Source: Paraburkholderia sp. BL25I1N1 (lineage in GTDB: Bacteria; Pseudomonadota; Gammaproteobacteria; Burkholderiales; Burkholderiaceae). From it: a stretch of 64,000 bases of DNA. Shown here one piece after another: positions 40,783 through 49,976 of the stretch; the stretch's first letter is position 1; every line of letters starts with the position of its first letter. The notes beneath the pieces were generated by a model. That model searched no databases and was not told the origin of the DNA. It saw only the letters and a program-made list of their open reading frames with translations. The translations under genes and the position numbers were made by a program. The stretch lies in assembly GCF_003002025.1 (NCBI RefSeq), contig NZ_PVZB01000020.1:62001-126000 (forward strand), in the 5' to 3' direction.

Positions 40783-43700
40783 CTAAATCGCCTCCTTCTT
40801 CATCAACAACTTCAACAGCACCGGCAGCAACAGCAACACCAGCGGCAACTGCACAATCAACCCGGAAATAATCGCAATCGCCAGCGGCTGCTGCATCGCC
40901 GAACCTTGCCCAAGTGCAAAAGCCAGCGGCAGCAGCGCCAGAATCGCGGCGATCGTCGTCATCGCGATGGGACGCAGACGATTGCGCCCGGCGCTCAGCA
41001 ACGCGTCCTCGAATGGCATCTCGTCGTCGCGCACGAGTCCCTGCAACTCCGACACATAAAAAATCGCCACCTCGGTCACGATGCCGATGATCATCGTCAT
41101 TCCCATCATCGCGGAGATGTTCAATTCGATGCCGGTGACCCATAAGCCGATAAACACCGCGCCCGCCGCCAGCAACGGCATCGCCATGACCGCCAGCGCG
41201 ACGCGAAAGCGCTCGTAGAGAAACAGCAGCAAGCCGAACACGAGCGCGATCGCCGCGCCGAACACGCTCAACAGTCCTTTGAACGCAATCTGCTGTTGCT
41301 GATACAGGCCGCCCAATTCGTAATACACGCCGGTGGGCAACAGGCTCTTATCGCTGAGCGTCTTCTGCACGTCGGCGATCGTCGAGCCCAGATCGCGGCC
41401 GTCGATGCGCGCCGTCACCGCCACCATCCGTTTCAGATTGTCGCGGCTGATCTCCGGCTGGCCGGTCACCGTCACCTGATCGGCGACGCGATCGAGCGCG
41501 AACAGATGGCCGTCGGGCGCGCGAATCTGCAACTGTCCCAGTTGCGTATCCGTGAGCTTCATTGCGCCGGCCACACGTACACGCACGCCGACCGTTTTCG
41601 GGCCGCTCTGGAATTGCGTGGCCACATTGCCTTCCACCATATCGGACACGGCCTGCGCGATCGATTGCGGGTCCATGCCCTCGGCCGCCGCCGCTTCCGG
41701 ACGAATGTGCAGTTCGAGCGCGTCGCCGGCCGGATTGATGCCGTCGTTCACGTCCACCACGCCCTGAATCTTGCCGATCTGCGCCGCCACCTTGCGCGCG
41801 GTCGTCTCGAGTGTGTTCGGGTCGTCGGAATAGATCTTGATCTGGACCGGTTGCGGCACCGCCGTCAGGTCGCCGATCAGATCCTCCATCAACTGCGCGA
41901 GTTCGACACTCACGCCGGGCACCTGAGTCTCGACCTTCGAGCGGATTTCCTCCATGACGGTGGCGATCGGCTCGCGATTGCCGGACTTCAGCCGCACGAA
42001 GAAGTCACCCTTGTTCGGCTCGTTCAGATCGCCGCCGAGACCGGCGCCGGTACGACGCGAATAGGTCGCGACATTCGGGTTCGCGCGAATAATGCCTTCG
42101 ATCTGTTTCATCAACCGATCAGTCTCGCTCACCGACGTGCCCGGTTCGGTGTGGTAATCGAGCACGAAACCGCCTTCGTCCATGCTCGGCATGAAACCGC
42201 TGCCCACGCGCGTGAACGCGAACGCGGCCACCACGATCAGCGGCAGCAGGCCGAGCAGCACGAGCACTGGCCGCGCGGTGACGCGCTCCACCAGAAACGC
42301 GTAGCGCCGGTTCATCCACGAGGCGAAGCGGGTTTCCCGGTGTTCCTCGGCGTCTTTCGGTTTCAGCCAGCGGTCGCACAGAATCGGCACCGCGAGCCAC
42401 GTGACGAGAAAGGAAATGAACAGCGCGCTCGCCATGGTGACGGAGAGCGCCTTGAAGAACGCACCCGTCACGCCGGATAGAAACGCCAACGGCACGAAAA
42501 TGATCAGCGTCGCCGCCGAAGAGCCCGCCAGCGGCCGCGTGAATTCGAGCGCCGCCGCCATCACGCGGCCATGAAAAGCGCGTGCGCCACCTTCGCGCAT
42601 GCGCCGCACGATGTGCTCGATCATCACGATCGCGTCGTCGATGACGAGACCGACGGCGGCGGCCATACCGCCGAGCGTCATGATGTTGAAGCCCATGCCG
42701 AACACGTCGAGCAACAGGATGGTCGCGGCCATCACCACCGGCACCAGCGCGACGGCGATCGCGGTGATCTTCCAGTTGCGCAGGAACGCGAACAACGTCA
42801 GCGCCGCCAGCACCACGCCGATCATGATCGCGTCGCGCACGCTGGTGGCCGAGGCAATCACCAGTTCGCTCTGGTCGTACCAGTTCGACAGATGCACGCC
42901 GGCCGGCATCTGATGCTGGAAGTCGGCGAGCTTCGCGCGGATCGCCCTGGCCATCGCCACGCTGTTCGCGCCCGGCTGCTGGTACACGTTGATGAGCACC
43001 GCGTCCTGGCCGTCGGCGGTGACGCGCATCCATTGCGGCACCACGCCCTGGCGTACGATCGCGACGTCGCCGAGGCGGATCTGCGTCGCGCCGCTGGCCG
43101 ACACCACGACGTTGCGCAATTCGTCGAGCCGCGTAATGGTGGTGTCGGCGATCACGAGGTAGAGCTTGTAGTGATCCTCGATGCGGCCGTTCGCCATCAG
43201 CACATTGCTCGCGCCGATCGCCTTCGACACATCGGAGAGCGAGAGCTTGTACGCGGCGAGCCGCGCGGGATCGATCGCGACTTCGAACTCGTCCTGCGCG
43301 CCGCCTATCACGTCGACCCGCGCCACGCCTTCCACCGAAGACAGCAACGGCCGCATCTGGAACTGCGCGAGATCGTGCAGCGTGGAGAGCGACTGCTGCT
43401 GCGAAGTGAGGCTATACGCCAGCACCGGAAACACGGTCGGGTCCATGCGCCGCACCTGCATCGAGGTGCCTTGCGGCAGCGTCGCGAGAATCTCGCTGAT
43501 GGCCGACTGTGCCTGCAAGGTGGCTTGCGCCATGTCGGTGCCCCAGTCGAAATTGATCGAGATTTCGGCCGCGCCGCGGCTTGTTTTCGATTCCACGTCG
43601 CGCACGTTGGGCACGCGCCGCAGCGCTTCTTCGACCGGCATCGTGACGAGCGTGGCCATCTGTTCGGCGGGGCGGTCGCCCGCGTCGAGCGAAACGACCG

Positions 43701-43833
43701 CGCGCGGAAACGCGACGTTCGGGAACAGCGAGATCGGCAGGCGGAACGCGGTCAGTGCGCCCGCTATCGCCAGCAACGCGATCACGAACAGCAGCGAGCG
43801 GCGGTGCTTCTGCATCCATTGACCGAAATTCAT
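40783..43833 (-). CDS. RND efflux pump inner-membrane permease
   Basis: 1016 aa. The twelve-helix RND pattern has two periplasmic loops. Signature regions include the N-terminal LPISLFPNVAFPRAVVSLDAG, the proton-relay acidic pair in AAVGLVIDDAIVMIEHIVRRM, and RISFDWGTDMAQ-like porter segments. The helix-4 DD motif and the SLDAGDRPAEQMATLVTMPVEEAL porter loop match pumps of the CzcA/MdtBC kind; whether metals or organic compounds are exported is unclear. It overlaps the adaptor gene by 4 bp and is the last gene of the TolC/adaptor/pump operon. Confidence 0.92.
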   Translation of the reverse strand: MNFGQWMQKHRRSLLFVIALLAIAGALTAFRLPISLFPNVAFPRAVVSLDAGDRPAEQMATLVTMPVEEALRRVPNVRDVESKTSRGAAEISINFDWGTDMAQATLQAQSAISEILATLPQGTSMQVRRMDPTVFPVLAYSLTSQQQSLSTLHDLAQFQMRPLLSSVEGVARVDVIGGAQDEFEVAIDPARLAAYKLSLSDVSKAIGASNVLMANGRIEDHYKLYLVIADTTITRLDELRNVVVSASGATQIRLGDVAIVRQGVVPQWMRVTADGQDAVLINVYQQPGANSVAMARAIRAKLADFQHQMPAGVHLSNWYDQSELVIASATSVRDAIMIGVVLAALTLFAFLRNWKITAIAVALVPVVMAATILLLDVFGMGFNIMTLGGMAAAVGLVIDDAIVMIEHIVRRMREGGARAFHGRVMAAALEFTRPLAGSSAATLIIFVPLAFLSGVTGAFFKALSVTMASALFISFLVTWLAVPILCDRWLKPKDAEEHRETRFASWMNRRYAFLVERVTARPVLVLLGLLPLIVVAAFAFTRVGSGFMPSMDEGGFVLDYHTEPGTSVSETDRLMKQIEGIIRANPNVATYSRRTGAGLGGDLNEPNKGDFFVRLKSGNREPIATVMEEIRSKVETQVPGVSVELAQLMEDLIGDLTAVPQPVQIKIYSDDPNTLETTARKVAAQIGKIQGVVDVNDGINPAGDALELHIRPEAAAAEGMDPQSIAQAVSDMVEGNVATQFQSGPKTVGVRVRVAGAMKLTDTQLGQLQIRAPDGHLFALDRVADQVTVTGQPEISRDNLKRMVAVTARIDGRDLGSTIADVQKTLSDKSLLPTGVYYELGGLYQQQQIAFKGLLSVFGAAIALVFGLLLFLYERFRVALAVMAMPLLAAGAVFIGLWVTGIELNISAMMGMTMIIGIVTEVAIFYVSELQGLVRDDEMPFEDALLSAGRNRLRPIAMTTIAAILALLPLAFALGQGSAMQQPLAIAIISGLIVQLPLVLLLLPVLLKLLMKKEAI

Positions 43834-44948
43834 CGCGGCGCGCCTCCGCTGATTCGCACCGCCATGCCGTCCTTCAACTCATAGTTGCCGCTGACCACGA
43901 GGCCTTGCGCGGCGTCGAGCGGGCCATCCACGCCGTAACGGTCGCCGTTCTCGACCTGCGTGGTCACCGCCACGCGGCGCGCCTTGTTCTGCGGCGTGAT
44001 CTGGAACACGTACGCGCCTTGGCCGTCTTTCAGCACAGCGGCACGCGGCACGATCCAGTGCGTGCCGCTGCGGGTCTCGATGTCCGCGCTCACGCGCGTG
44101 CCGGGAATGAAGGCCGTCTGACCGAGCGGCACGTTCGCGCCGACATCGACGAGCTGGCTCTGCTGATCGATCGAGGCGCCGACCAGTGCCACGTGGCCGT
44201 TCGCCGAAGTCTTCGCGAGCGACGTGGACAGACCGTGCAACGCGACGAGGTCGCCGGTGTGGATCGCGGCGGCATCGGCGGGCTCGACGCCGAGCATCAC
44301 GTTGGCGCGCGCGTCCTTGCCGCTGCCGCCCGCGAGTTGCAGGATCGCCGTGCCGGCTTGCACCTGATCCCCTTGAGCGGCCGAAACCTGCAGCACGACG
44401 CCGTCGTTCGGCGCGGTGATGATTTTGTTGCCGCTTGCCACGCCGGTCTGGTTCTGCGCGGCGAGCGCCTGCTGCGCGTCGTCGGCGGCCTTGCGGGCGC
44501 TGGCGAGTTGCGACTGCGTGGCGAGTCCTTTGTCGTACAGCGATTGCGTGCGCGCCAGCTCGCCTTGCGCGAGCGTCACGGCGCTTTTCGCCTGGGTTGC
44601 GGCAAGCACGGCGGCCGGGTCGGCCTGCACGAGGAAGAGCGGCGCGCCGCGCGTGACCGTTTGCCCGGACTGCACGCGCATCTGCACGATGCGCGCGGTG
44701 TATGGCAGATTGACGGTGGTGAGGTTCGACGCGGACGCCGCGACGACGCCATACGCGCGCACCGGCTGTGCGATCTCGGCGCGCTGCACGCGCACGGTTT
44801 GCACGGCGACCACGGGTTGCTCGGCGGTGTCGCCGGCGCTTGCCGCGCGGGCCGTATGAACGCCCGCGCACAGCAGCGTGGCGCAAGCGATCGAAATCGC
44901 ACCGGCGGCAATGCGCGGCCGCAGCGCTGAAGTCAGGCTATTTCGCAT
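43830..44948 (-). CDS. RND efflux periplasmic adaptor (membrane-fusion protein)
   Basis: 372 aa. An N-terminal hydrophobic signal (residues 13-35, RIAAGAISIACATLLCAG) exports the protein. The first lipoyl half-motif is ARIVQMRVQSGQTVTRGAPLFLVQ; the second is ITAPNDGVVLQVSAAQGDQVQAG. Between them is a coiled-coil hairpin (SLYDKGLATQSQLASARKAADDAQQAL), followed by beta-barrel and membrane-proximal domains. This is the adaptor between the inner-membrane pump and the TolC-like channel. It overlaps both neighbours (11 bp with the channel gene, 4 bp with the pump), showing tight operon coupling. Confidence 0.93.
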   Translation of the reverse strand: MRNSLTSALRPRIAAGAISIACATLLCAGVHTARAASAGDTAEQPVVAVQTVRVQRAEIAQPVRAYGVVAASASNLTTVNLPYTARIVQMRVQSGQTVTRGAPLFLVQADPAAVLAATQAKSAVTLAQGELARTQSLYDKGLATQSQLASARKAADDAQQALAAQNQTGVASGNKIITAPNDGVVLQVSAAQGDQVQAGTAILQLAGGSGKDARANVMLGVEPADAAAIHTGDLVALHGLSTSLAKTSANGHVALVGASIDQQSQLVDVGANVPLGQTAFIPGTRVSADIETRSGTHWIVPRAAVLKDGQGAYVFQITPQNKARRVAVTTQVENGDRYGVDGPLDAAQGLVVSGNYELKDGMAVRISGGAPR

Positions 44949-46413
44949 GAGTGTCGGTCAAGGTGAGAGCGGTGGAGTAGGCGTCGGGAATCGCGCTGCC
45001 GAGCAGCGCCTGCAAGCCGACGCGTTGTTCGGCGAGCGACTCGCGCAAGGTCGCGACGTCGATCTGTTTGGTGAGCGCGGCGCTTTGCGCGTCGGTGTAG
45101 GCGCCGAGCGCGAGGTTGTGATCCGCGTAGGCCGCGGCCGCGTGCCGGGCGGCGAGGTCGACCTCGGGCAGCGCGGCTTCGGTTTGCTGCAACTGCCGTG
45201 TGAGGACCGCATTGTCCGCACGCAGATGCGCGACGTCGCCGTAAGCGCTGTTCAGTCGCGTTTGATATTCGTCGCGCAAACGCTGGCGGCTGGCCTGCTC
45301 GATTGCGACGTTGCCTTGATTGCGGTTGAAGATCGGCAGGCTGAGGTTGATCTGGAAGCCGCTTGTGTAGATGTTCGACGTATCGCGCGCCCGCACGAAG
45401 CCCACCGACAGACTGGGGAACTGGCTGAGGATCGCGGCGCGATATTTCTGTTCCTGCGCCTCGTAGCCTGCTTGCAGCGCGATCAGATCCGGGCGGCGCC
45501 GAGGCAGCCCGGCGAGCGCGGCATCGAGCGTCGTGTCGGAGAGCGGCTCGATGTTTTCGCCGCCTGTGAGTTGCAGTTGCACCTCCGGCGAGACGCCGAG
45601 CAGCGCGTTCAGATCATGGTGCGTTTGCTCGGCTGCGCGTTCGGCATCGGTGTATTGCTTGCGGGCGTCGCTATAGGCGAGGAGCGCGGCCGTCAACGTG
45701 TCGTCGGTGAGGTTGCCGTCGCGGCGCGCTTCGGCCATGCGTTCATAGCGCGTGCGCGTGAGCTCACGCTGGCGCTGCAAGAGGGGCAGCGTGTCCTGCT
45801 GAAAACGCGTCTTGATGAACAACTGCCGCGCTTGAGCGACGATCTGCCATTCCTGCCACAGCAGACCGAGGTCGGTTTTAGCCGCCGTGGCGTCGGCGGA
45901 TTGTTTGTTGGCGCTGCGCAGCACGATCGCCATCACGTCCATGCTCAAGCCGTAGTTGAACGCGCGCACGGTGCCTATCTGGCCGGGATAATCGCTCGCT
46001 ATGCTCAGTTGCGGGTCCGGCAGCAGGCCCGCTGAATAGGCCTGAGCGCGGGCAATGCCGAGGTCGTCGCGGGCCAGCCTCAGGTCTGGGTTGTTGGCGA
46101 CCGCGAGCATCGCGACCTCGTCGATATCGAGTCCGTCGGACGGATCGAAACGATGCGCGGCCAGCTCCGGCAACGGCATGCTCGCCGGATCGATGCGGAT
46201 GCGTTCGAGCGAATGGGCGGAGGTGGACGTATCCTGCGGCGCGAGCGGCTCGCGGTGATACCACGTGCAGCCGCCCATCAGCAGCGCGCAGAGCGGCACC
46301 AGCGCGCGCAACCGTTCGTAGGGTCGCGGTGTGTGGCCGGCCGCGGGCTCGGCCGCGGCGAACACAGACACGGCCGCCGATATCGCCGCGGACGCGGCAT
46401 TGAGAACGGGCAA
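44938..46413 (-). CDS. TolC-family outer-membrane efflux channel (lipoprotein)
   Basis: 491 aa if translation begins at the TTG 46411-46413, which has AGGAG 7 bp upstream; a GTG at 46461 is also in frame. The N-terminal region leads to a lipobox in ALLMGGCTWYHREPL, about 44 residues in, long for a lipoprotein signal. Two repeats of the outer-membrane-factor coiled-coil domain follow (VAMLAVANNPDLRLARDDLGIARAQ and LDAALAGLPRRRPDLIALQAGYEAQEQKY). The sequence resembles the CusC/OprM group. It exports substrates through the outer membrane with the adaptor and RND pump downstream. Confidence 0.87.
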   Translation of the reverse strand: MPVLNAASAAISAAVSVFAAAEPAAGHTPRPYERLRALVPLCALLMGGCTWYHREPLAPQDTSTSAHSLERIRIDPASMPLPELAAHRFDPSDGLDIDEVAMLAVANNPDLRLARDDLGIARAQAYSAGLLPDPQLSIASDYPGQIGTVRAFNYGLSMDVMAIVLRSANKQSADATAAKTDLGLLWQEWQIVAQARQLFIKTRFQQDTLPLLQRQRELTRTRYERMAEARRDGNLTDDTLTAALLAYSDARKQYTDAERAAEQTHHDLNALLGVSPEVQLQLTGGENIEPLSDTTLDAALAGLPRRRPDLIALQAGYEAQEQKYRAAILSQFPSLSVGFVRARDTSNIYTSGFQINLSLPIFNRNQGNVAIEQASRQRLRDEYQTRLNSAYGDVAHLRADNAVLTRQLQQTEAALPEVDLAARHAAAAYADHNLALGAYTDAQSAALTKQIDVATLRESLAEQRVGLQALLGSAIPDAYSTALTLTDTHAK

Positions 46414-46490
46414 AATGCGGCTCCTGAACAAAAAAATGGGGCATCCGCGCGGGAAAGCCACGGAAAAGAAGCGATTTTGCTGATGGACTG

Positions 46491-46601
46491 CTTAAGACAT
46501 GCTTAACGCCGATTTAAGCCTCCCTTCAGCCTCCCTTCAGTGTCCCTTCAGCAAAACATAAGCAAGCCATAAGGAAGCGTTAAGCTACCGGGCGGGACAA
46601 T
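46491..46601 (+). promoter_or_regulatory. Array of nine regulator hexamers at 11-bp period before the two-component operon
   Basis: Hexamers begin at 46491 (CTTAAG), 46502 (CTTAAC), 46513 (TTTAAG), 46524, 46535 and 46546 (CTTCAG each), 46557 and 46568 (CATAAG each) and 46579 (GTTAAG), each separated by exactly five bases. The unit is the same CTTAAG/CTTCAG direct repeat seen before hpnJ and the hpnI operon. A -10-like GACAAT (46596-46601) follows. The array lies between the divergent efflux operon and the response-regulator gene and could serve both. Confidence 0.85.
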
Positions 46602-46630
46602 GCCGGAGCCAATAAGGGAGAGGAGAGGCC

Positions 46631-47290
46631 ATGCGTCTGCTACTGGTCGAAGACGACGACATGATTGCGGAAACGGTCCTGGGCGCGATGCGCCGCTCCG
46701 GCTACGCGATCGACTGGGCCGAAGACGGCCGCGCGGCGGAACTGTCGCTCGGCAACGGCGTGTATGACCTCGTGCTGCTCGATCTCGGCCTGCCGAAGAA
46801 GGACGGCATCGACGTCCTCAACGCCTATCGCAAGAACGGCGGCGCCGCGCCGGTCATCATCCTGACGGCACGCGACGCCGTCGACGAACGGATTCGCGGC
46901 CTCGACGCCGGCGCCGACGATTATCTGATCAAGCCATTCGATCTCGACGAACTGGCCGCGCGCGTGCGCGCACTGCTCAGGCGGCGCACCGGCCAGAAGC
47001 AGCCGGTCTACGCGCACGGCGAGATAACGCTCGACCCCGCGGCGCACGAGGTCAGCAAGTCCGGCGAGCCAGTGCCGCTCGTGCCGCGCGAATTCGCATT
47101 GCTGCAAGCGCTGATCGAAGAGCCGACGCGCGTGTTCACCAAGACCGAGCTCGAAGAAAAACTGTACGGCTGGGGCGAGGAAGTGGGCAGCAATACTATC
47201 GAAGTGCACGTGCACAGTTTGCGGCGCAAGATCGGCGCGGACCAGGTGGTGACCGTGCGCGGCGTGGGCTACCGTCTGAAGAGGTGCTGA
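46631..47290 (+). CDS. OmpR/PhoB-family response regulator (QseB/PmrA-like)
   Basis: 219 aa, ATG at 46631 after GGAGAGG. The receiver domain has its phosphorylated Asp in LVLLDLGLPKKDG and the Lys in YLIKPFDLDEL. The winged helix has YAHGEITLDPAAHEVSKSG, then recognition helix SNTIEVHVHSLRRKIG and the wing TVRGVGYRLKRC. Its recognition helix is near-identical to that of the regulator at 35383, so the two probably read the same DNA motif. The nine-hexamer array 47-140 bp upstream strongly suggests autoregulation. It overlaps the kinase gene by one base (TGATG). Confidence 0.93.
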   Translation: MRLLLVEDDDMIAETVLGAMRRSGYAIDWAEDGRAAELSLGNGVYDLVLLDLGLPKKDGIDVLNAYRKNGGAAPVIILTARDAVDERIRGLDAGADDYLIKPFDLDELAARVRALLRRRTGQKQPVYAHGEITLDPAAHEVSKSGEPVPLVPREFALLQALIEEPTRVFTKTELEEKLYGWGEEVGSNTIEVHVHSLRRKIGADQVVTVRGVGYRLKRC

Positions 47291-48654
47291 TGACGTCGAT
47301 TCGCCGCTGGCTGCTGGGCTGGCTGATCTTCGGTCTGGCGGCTGCCTCGGCCGTGGCCGGCTACGGCATCTTTCACACAGCGCGCGAGGAAGCGAGCGAA
47401 CTGTTCGACTATGAATTGCGCACGATCGCGCTGTCGCTGCCGTTGAATCTCGCCGGCACGGGCGACCGCGAACATCGCGACCCCGACCTCGGTGGTCTGG
47501 CCGACGACCGGGTCGTCATCGAAATCTGGGACGGCGCGGGCAAGCTGATCTATCACTCGCTGCAGGCGCCGGTGTTCGCGCGCCAGCCCCCGGGCTACGA
47601 CACGGTGGAGCGCGGCGAGTATCACTGGCGCACGTTCGCCGTGCAGCAGGGGGAACGCTATATTCAGGTGGCGCAGCCCATCTCCGTGCGCGAGGACCTC
47701 GCGATGCGCCTTGCGCTGCATACGCTCTGGCCGCTCGGCGTGCTGGTGCCGGTGACGATCGTGCTGGTCCTGCTGGTGGTGGCGCGCGGACTGGCGCCGA
47801 TTGGCGGGTTGTCGCGCGCATTGTCCACCCGTACGATCGATTCGCTGGAACCGCTGCGCCTGGACGGCAGCGTGCCGGTCGAGATCAGGCCGCTGGTCGA
47901 AGCGCTCAACGATCTGCTGCAGCGGCTGCACACGGCGTCGCAAGCGCAACGCACGTTCATCGCCGATGCCGCGCACGAGTTGCGCTCACCGCTCGCCGCA
48001 TTGAAGCTGCAATTGCAGGCCGCGTCGCGCGATGGTTCGTTAAAGGGCGAAGGCCAAACGCTCGAACGCGTCGAGGGGCGCGTCAACCGCATCATTCACC
48101 TGGTGCAGCAACTGCTGGCGCTCGCGCGTGAAGACACGCATCCGGTCACGGCGATGGTGCCGGTTAGCCTGCGGCGCATCGGCGAGCAGGCGGTGGGCGA
48201 TTTTTCGCTGCTGGCGGAAACCAGGGAGATCGACATCGGCCTGGAGTGCGAAGGCGCGCGCACGGAGGGGGACGCTTATACCGTGCTGGCCGAGCCGCAC
48301 GGCATGAGCGTGCTGCTAGGCAATCTGATCAACAACGCGATCCGGCATACGCCGCGCGGCGGACGCGTCGACGTGATCCTCAAGCGTGACGGCACGCGAG
48401 TTGGCTTCGAAGTTGCCGATACCGGCTCGGGGATTCCGGAGGCCGAGCGCGAACGGGTCTTCGACCGTTTCTATCGCGGCGAAGGGGCGCAAGGCGAAGG
48501 CAGCGGCCTCGGGCTTGCGATCGTCTCGCGCATTGCCGCGCGGCATCAGTTGGATCTGTCTCTGCGCAACAACGAAGGCCGGCCCGGCTTGCGGGTGTCC
48601 GTGTCCGGTCTGAAGGCGCATGAGATCGGCGCGCCAGTGGCCCTTAGAATCTGA
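47290..48654 (+). CDS. Sensor histidine kinase (QseC-like)
   Basis: 454 aa from ATG 47290, with GAGG at 47281-47284 inside the preceding gene. Membrane helices near residues 7-27 and 150-170 bracket a periplasmic sensor (TARE-EASELFDYELR, then VVIEIWDGAGKLIYHS). The HisKA box is DAAHELRSPLAALKLQLQ. The N box is LLGNLINNAIRHTP, and the G boxes are VADTGSGIP and EGSGLGLAIVS. It pairs with the response regulator next to it. The divergent efflux operon is a plausible target, so the ligand may be an exported compound; that is inference. Confidence 0.91.
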   Translation: MTSIRRWLLGWLIFGLAAASAVAGYGIFHTAREEASELFDYELRTIALSLPLNLAGTGDREHRDPDLGGLADDRVVIEIWDGAGKLIYHSLQAPVFARQPPGYDTVERGEYHWRTFAVQQGERYIQVAQPISVREDLAMRLALHTLWPLGVLVPVTIVLVLLVVARGLAPIGGLSRALSTRTIDSLEPLRLDGSVPVEIRPLVEALNDLLQRLHTASQAQRTFIADAAHELRSPLAALKLQLQAASRDGSLKGEGQTLERVEGRVNRIIHLVQQLLALAREDTHPVTAMVPVSLRRIGEQAVGDFSLLAETREIDIGLECEGARTEGDAYTVLAEPHGMSVLLGNLINNAIRHTPRGGRVDVILKRDGTRVGFEVADTGSGIPEAERERVFDRFYRGEGAQGEGSGLGLAIVSRIAARHQLDLSLRNNEGRPGLRVSVSGLKAHEIGAPVALRI

Positions 48655-48679
48655 CGGTGTTCGATCCACGCCGCCACGT

Positions 48680-49669
48680 TCAAGCGCCGCGTTCGTTGCT
48701 GGACGAAAGCGCCGGCGGCGGATCGTTCGACGCATCGCCGGACTCGGTGCTCAGCGTCGCGTCCAGTTCCGGCGCGCTCGACACCTGGCGCAACTCGTCA
48801 GCGATGATCGACACCAGCGCATCCGCCGCGGCGCTCAACGGGCGTCGCGGATGGCTCACGCACACGATATGCCGCACGATGCGCGGCGCGAGAATCGGAT
48901 AGGCGCGCAGGCTGCCCCGGTGCACCGCGCGCTGCACGGCGATCCGCGGCAGAATGGTCGCGAAGTGGGTGCTCTCCACCAGCTTCACGATCGTGCTCAA
49001 CACGTCGATTTCGAAGCGCGGCGCGAGCAGCACGTCTTCATGCTGTGCCGCCGTATCGAGCACGCCACGCAAGCCGTGACGCTTGGTCGGCAGCACCAGT
49101 TCCAGTTCCGGCAGTTGCGCGAGTTCAATGGCGTGCGGCAACTCGGGGCCGTGCTCGGCGCTCGTCACCAGCACCATTTCCTCGTCGAGCAAGGGCTGCG
49201 CGTCGAGTGAGAAGCGCGCGCGCGGTTTGTTGATCAAGGCCGCGTCGAGCTGGCCGCCCGTTACCCAGTCTATGAAGGTCGCGCTGTAGCCGTCGGCCAC
49301 GGTTACTTCGACATGCGGATAACGCGCGTGAAAACGCGACAGCGCATCGGCCAGCACGCTTTCCGTGACCGATGCGATCAGCCCGATCGACACGTGGCCG
49401 GTCACCACCTCGTCGCGCTGCACGAGTTGCTGACGCGCGTGCGCGAGATCGCGCATGATCGGCAGAAAGAGCCGGTACATGAGGCGGCCGGCAGCGGTCG
49501 GCGCCATGCCGTGCGCGTTGCGCTCGAAGAGCTGCTGGTGCAGTTCGTCCTCGAGTTTGGCGATCTGCATGCTGAGCGCGGGCTGCACGATGTTCAGGCG
49601 TTTCGCCGCCCGCGTGACCGAACCGTCCTCGAAGAGCGCGATGAAATACTGGATTTGCCTGAGGTCCAT
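48680..49669 (-). CDS. hmfR1: LysR-family regulator of the hmf cluster
   Basis: 329 aa. The helix-turn-helix is FIALFEDGSVTRAAKRLNIVQPALSMQIAKLEDEL at the N-terminus, followed by the PBP2-like effector domain (HVSIGLIASVTESVLADALSRFHARYPHVEV). It is divergently oriented to hmfF across a 307-bp region, the classical arrangement for a LysR activator acting on the operon. A close paralogue (62215) ends the cluster. In Cupriavidus basilensis HMF14 and Paraburkholderia the hmf genes are flanked by LysR genes called hmfR. Ligand (furoate or an intermediate) not established from sequence. Symbol by analogy. Confidence 0.82.
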   Translation of the reverse strand: MDLRQIQYFIALFEDGSVTRAAKRLNIVQPALSMQIAKLEDELHQQLFERNAHGMAPTAAGRLMYRLFLPIMRDLAHARQQLVQRDEVVTGHVSIGLIASVTESVLADALSRFHARYPHVEVTVADGYSATFIDWVTGGQLDAALINKPRARFSLDAQPLLDEEMVLVTSAEHGPELPHAIELAQLPELELVLPTKRHGLRGVLDTAAQHEDVLLAPRFEIDVLSTIVKLVESTHFATILPRIAVQRAVHRGSLRAYPILAPRIVRHIVCVSHPRRPLSAAADALVSIIADELRQVSSAPELDATLSTESGDASNDPPPALSSSNERGA

Positions 49670-49976
49670 GTTGGTATGAATAAAACATCAGCAAACGTAA
49701 TGAGAAAGACGCGCGGTATCAGATAAAGGCAGGAACCGCGCTCCACGGATGCTCCGGAACCCTCGCTCCGGTTCCGCAGAATGCGCCGTGAGCCGCGCGG
49801 TGTCTATTGATATCCTGCCTACAATTGGCTGTCATTGGTGCTAACGCGCATATCATCGGGAATGATTCAACGCATCAATAATCAATATTAGAAGTTATAC
49901 GCTGATCTCGTTACCCTTCCATCATCAACTGGCAGTCCGGTTCGGACATGAAGCCGGGGCACGGATGGAGACGTAG
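49670..49976. promoter_or_regulatory. Divergent hmfR1/hmfF control region
   Basis: CGGAACC (49755-49761) and GGTTCCG (49770-49776) form a 7-bp inverted repeat with an 8-bp spacer. ATTG (49806-49809) and CAAT (49822-49825) form another symmetrical element with a 12-bp spacer, closer to the classic T-N11-A LysR geometry. AT-rich sequence at 49861-49905 may hold the hmfF -10/-35. No protein-coding frame is seen. Confidence 0.5.

Noticed and set aside
42571..43884. Long plus-strand frame opposite the RND permease
   Set aside because: Antisense shadow with very high His/Arg content; the permease on the other strand has full family motifs.
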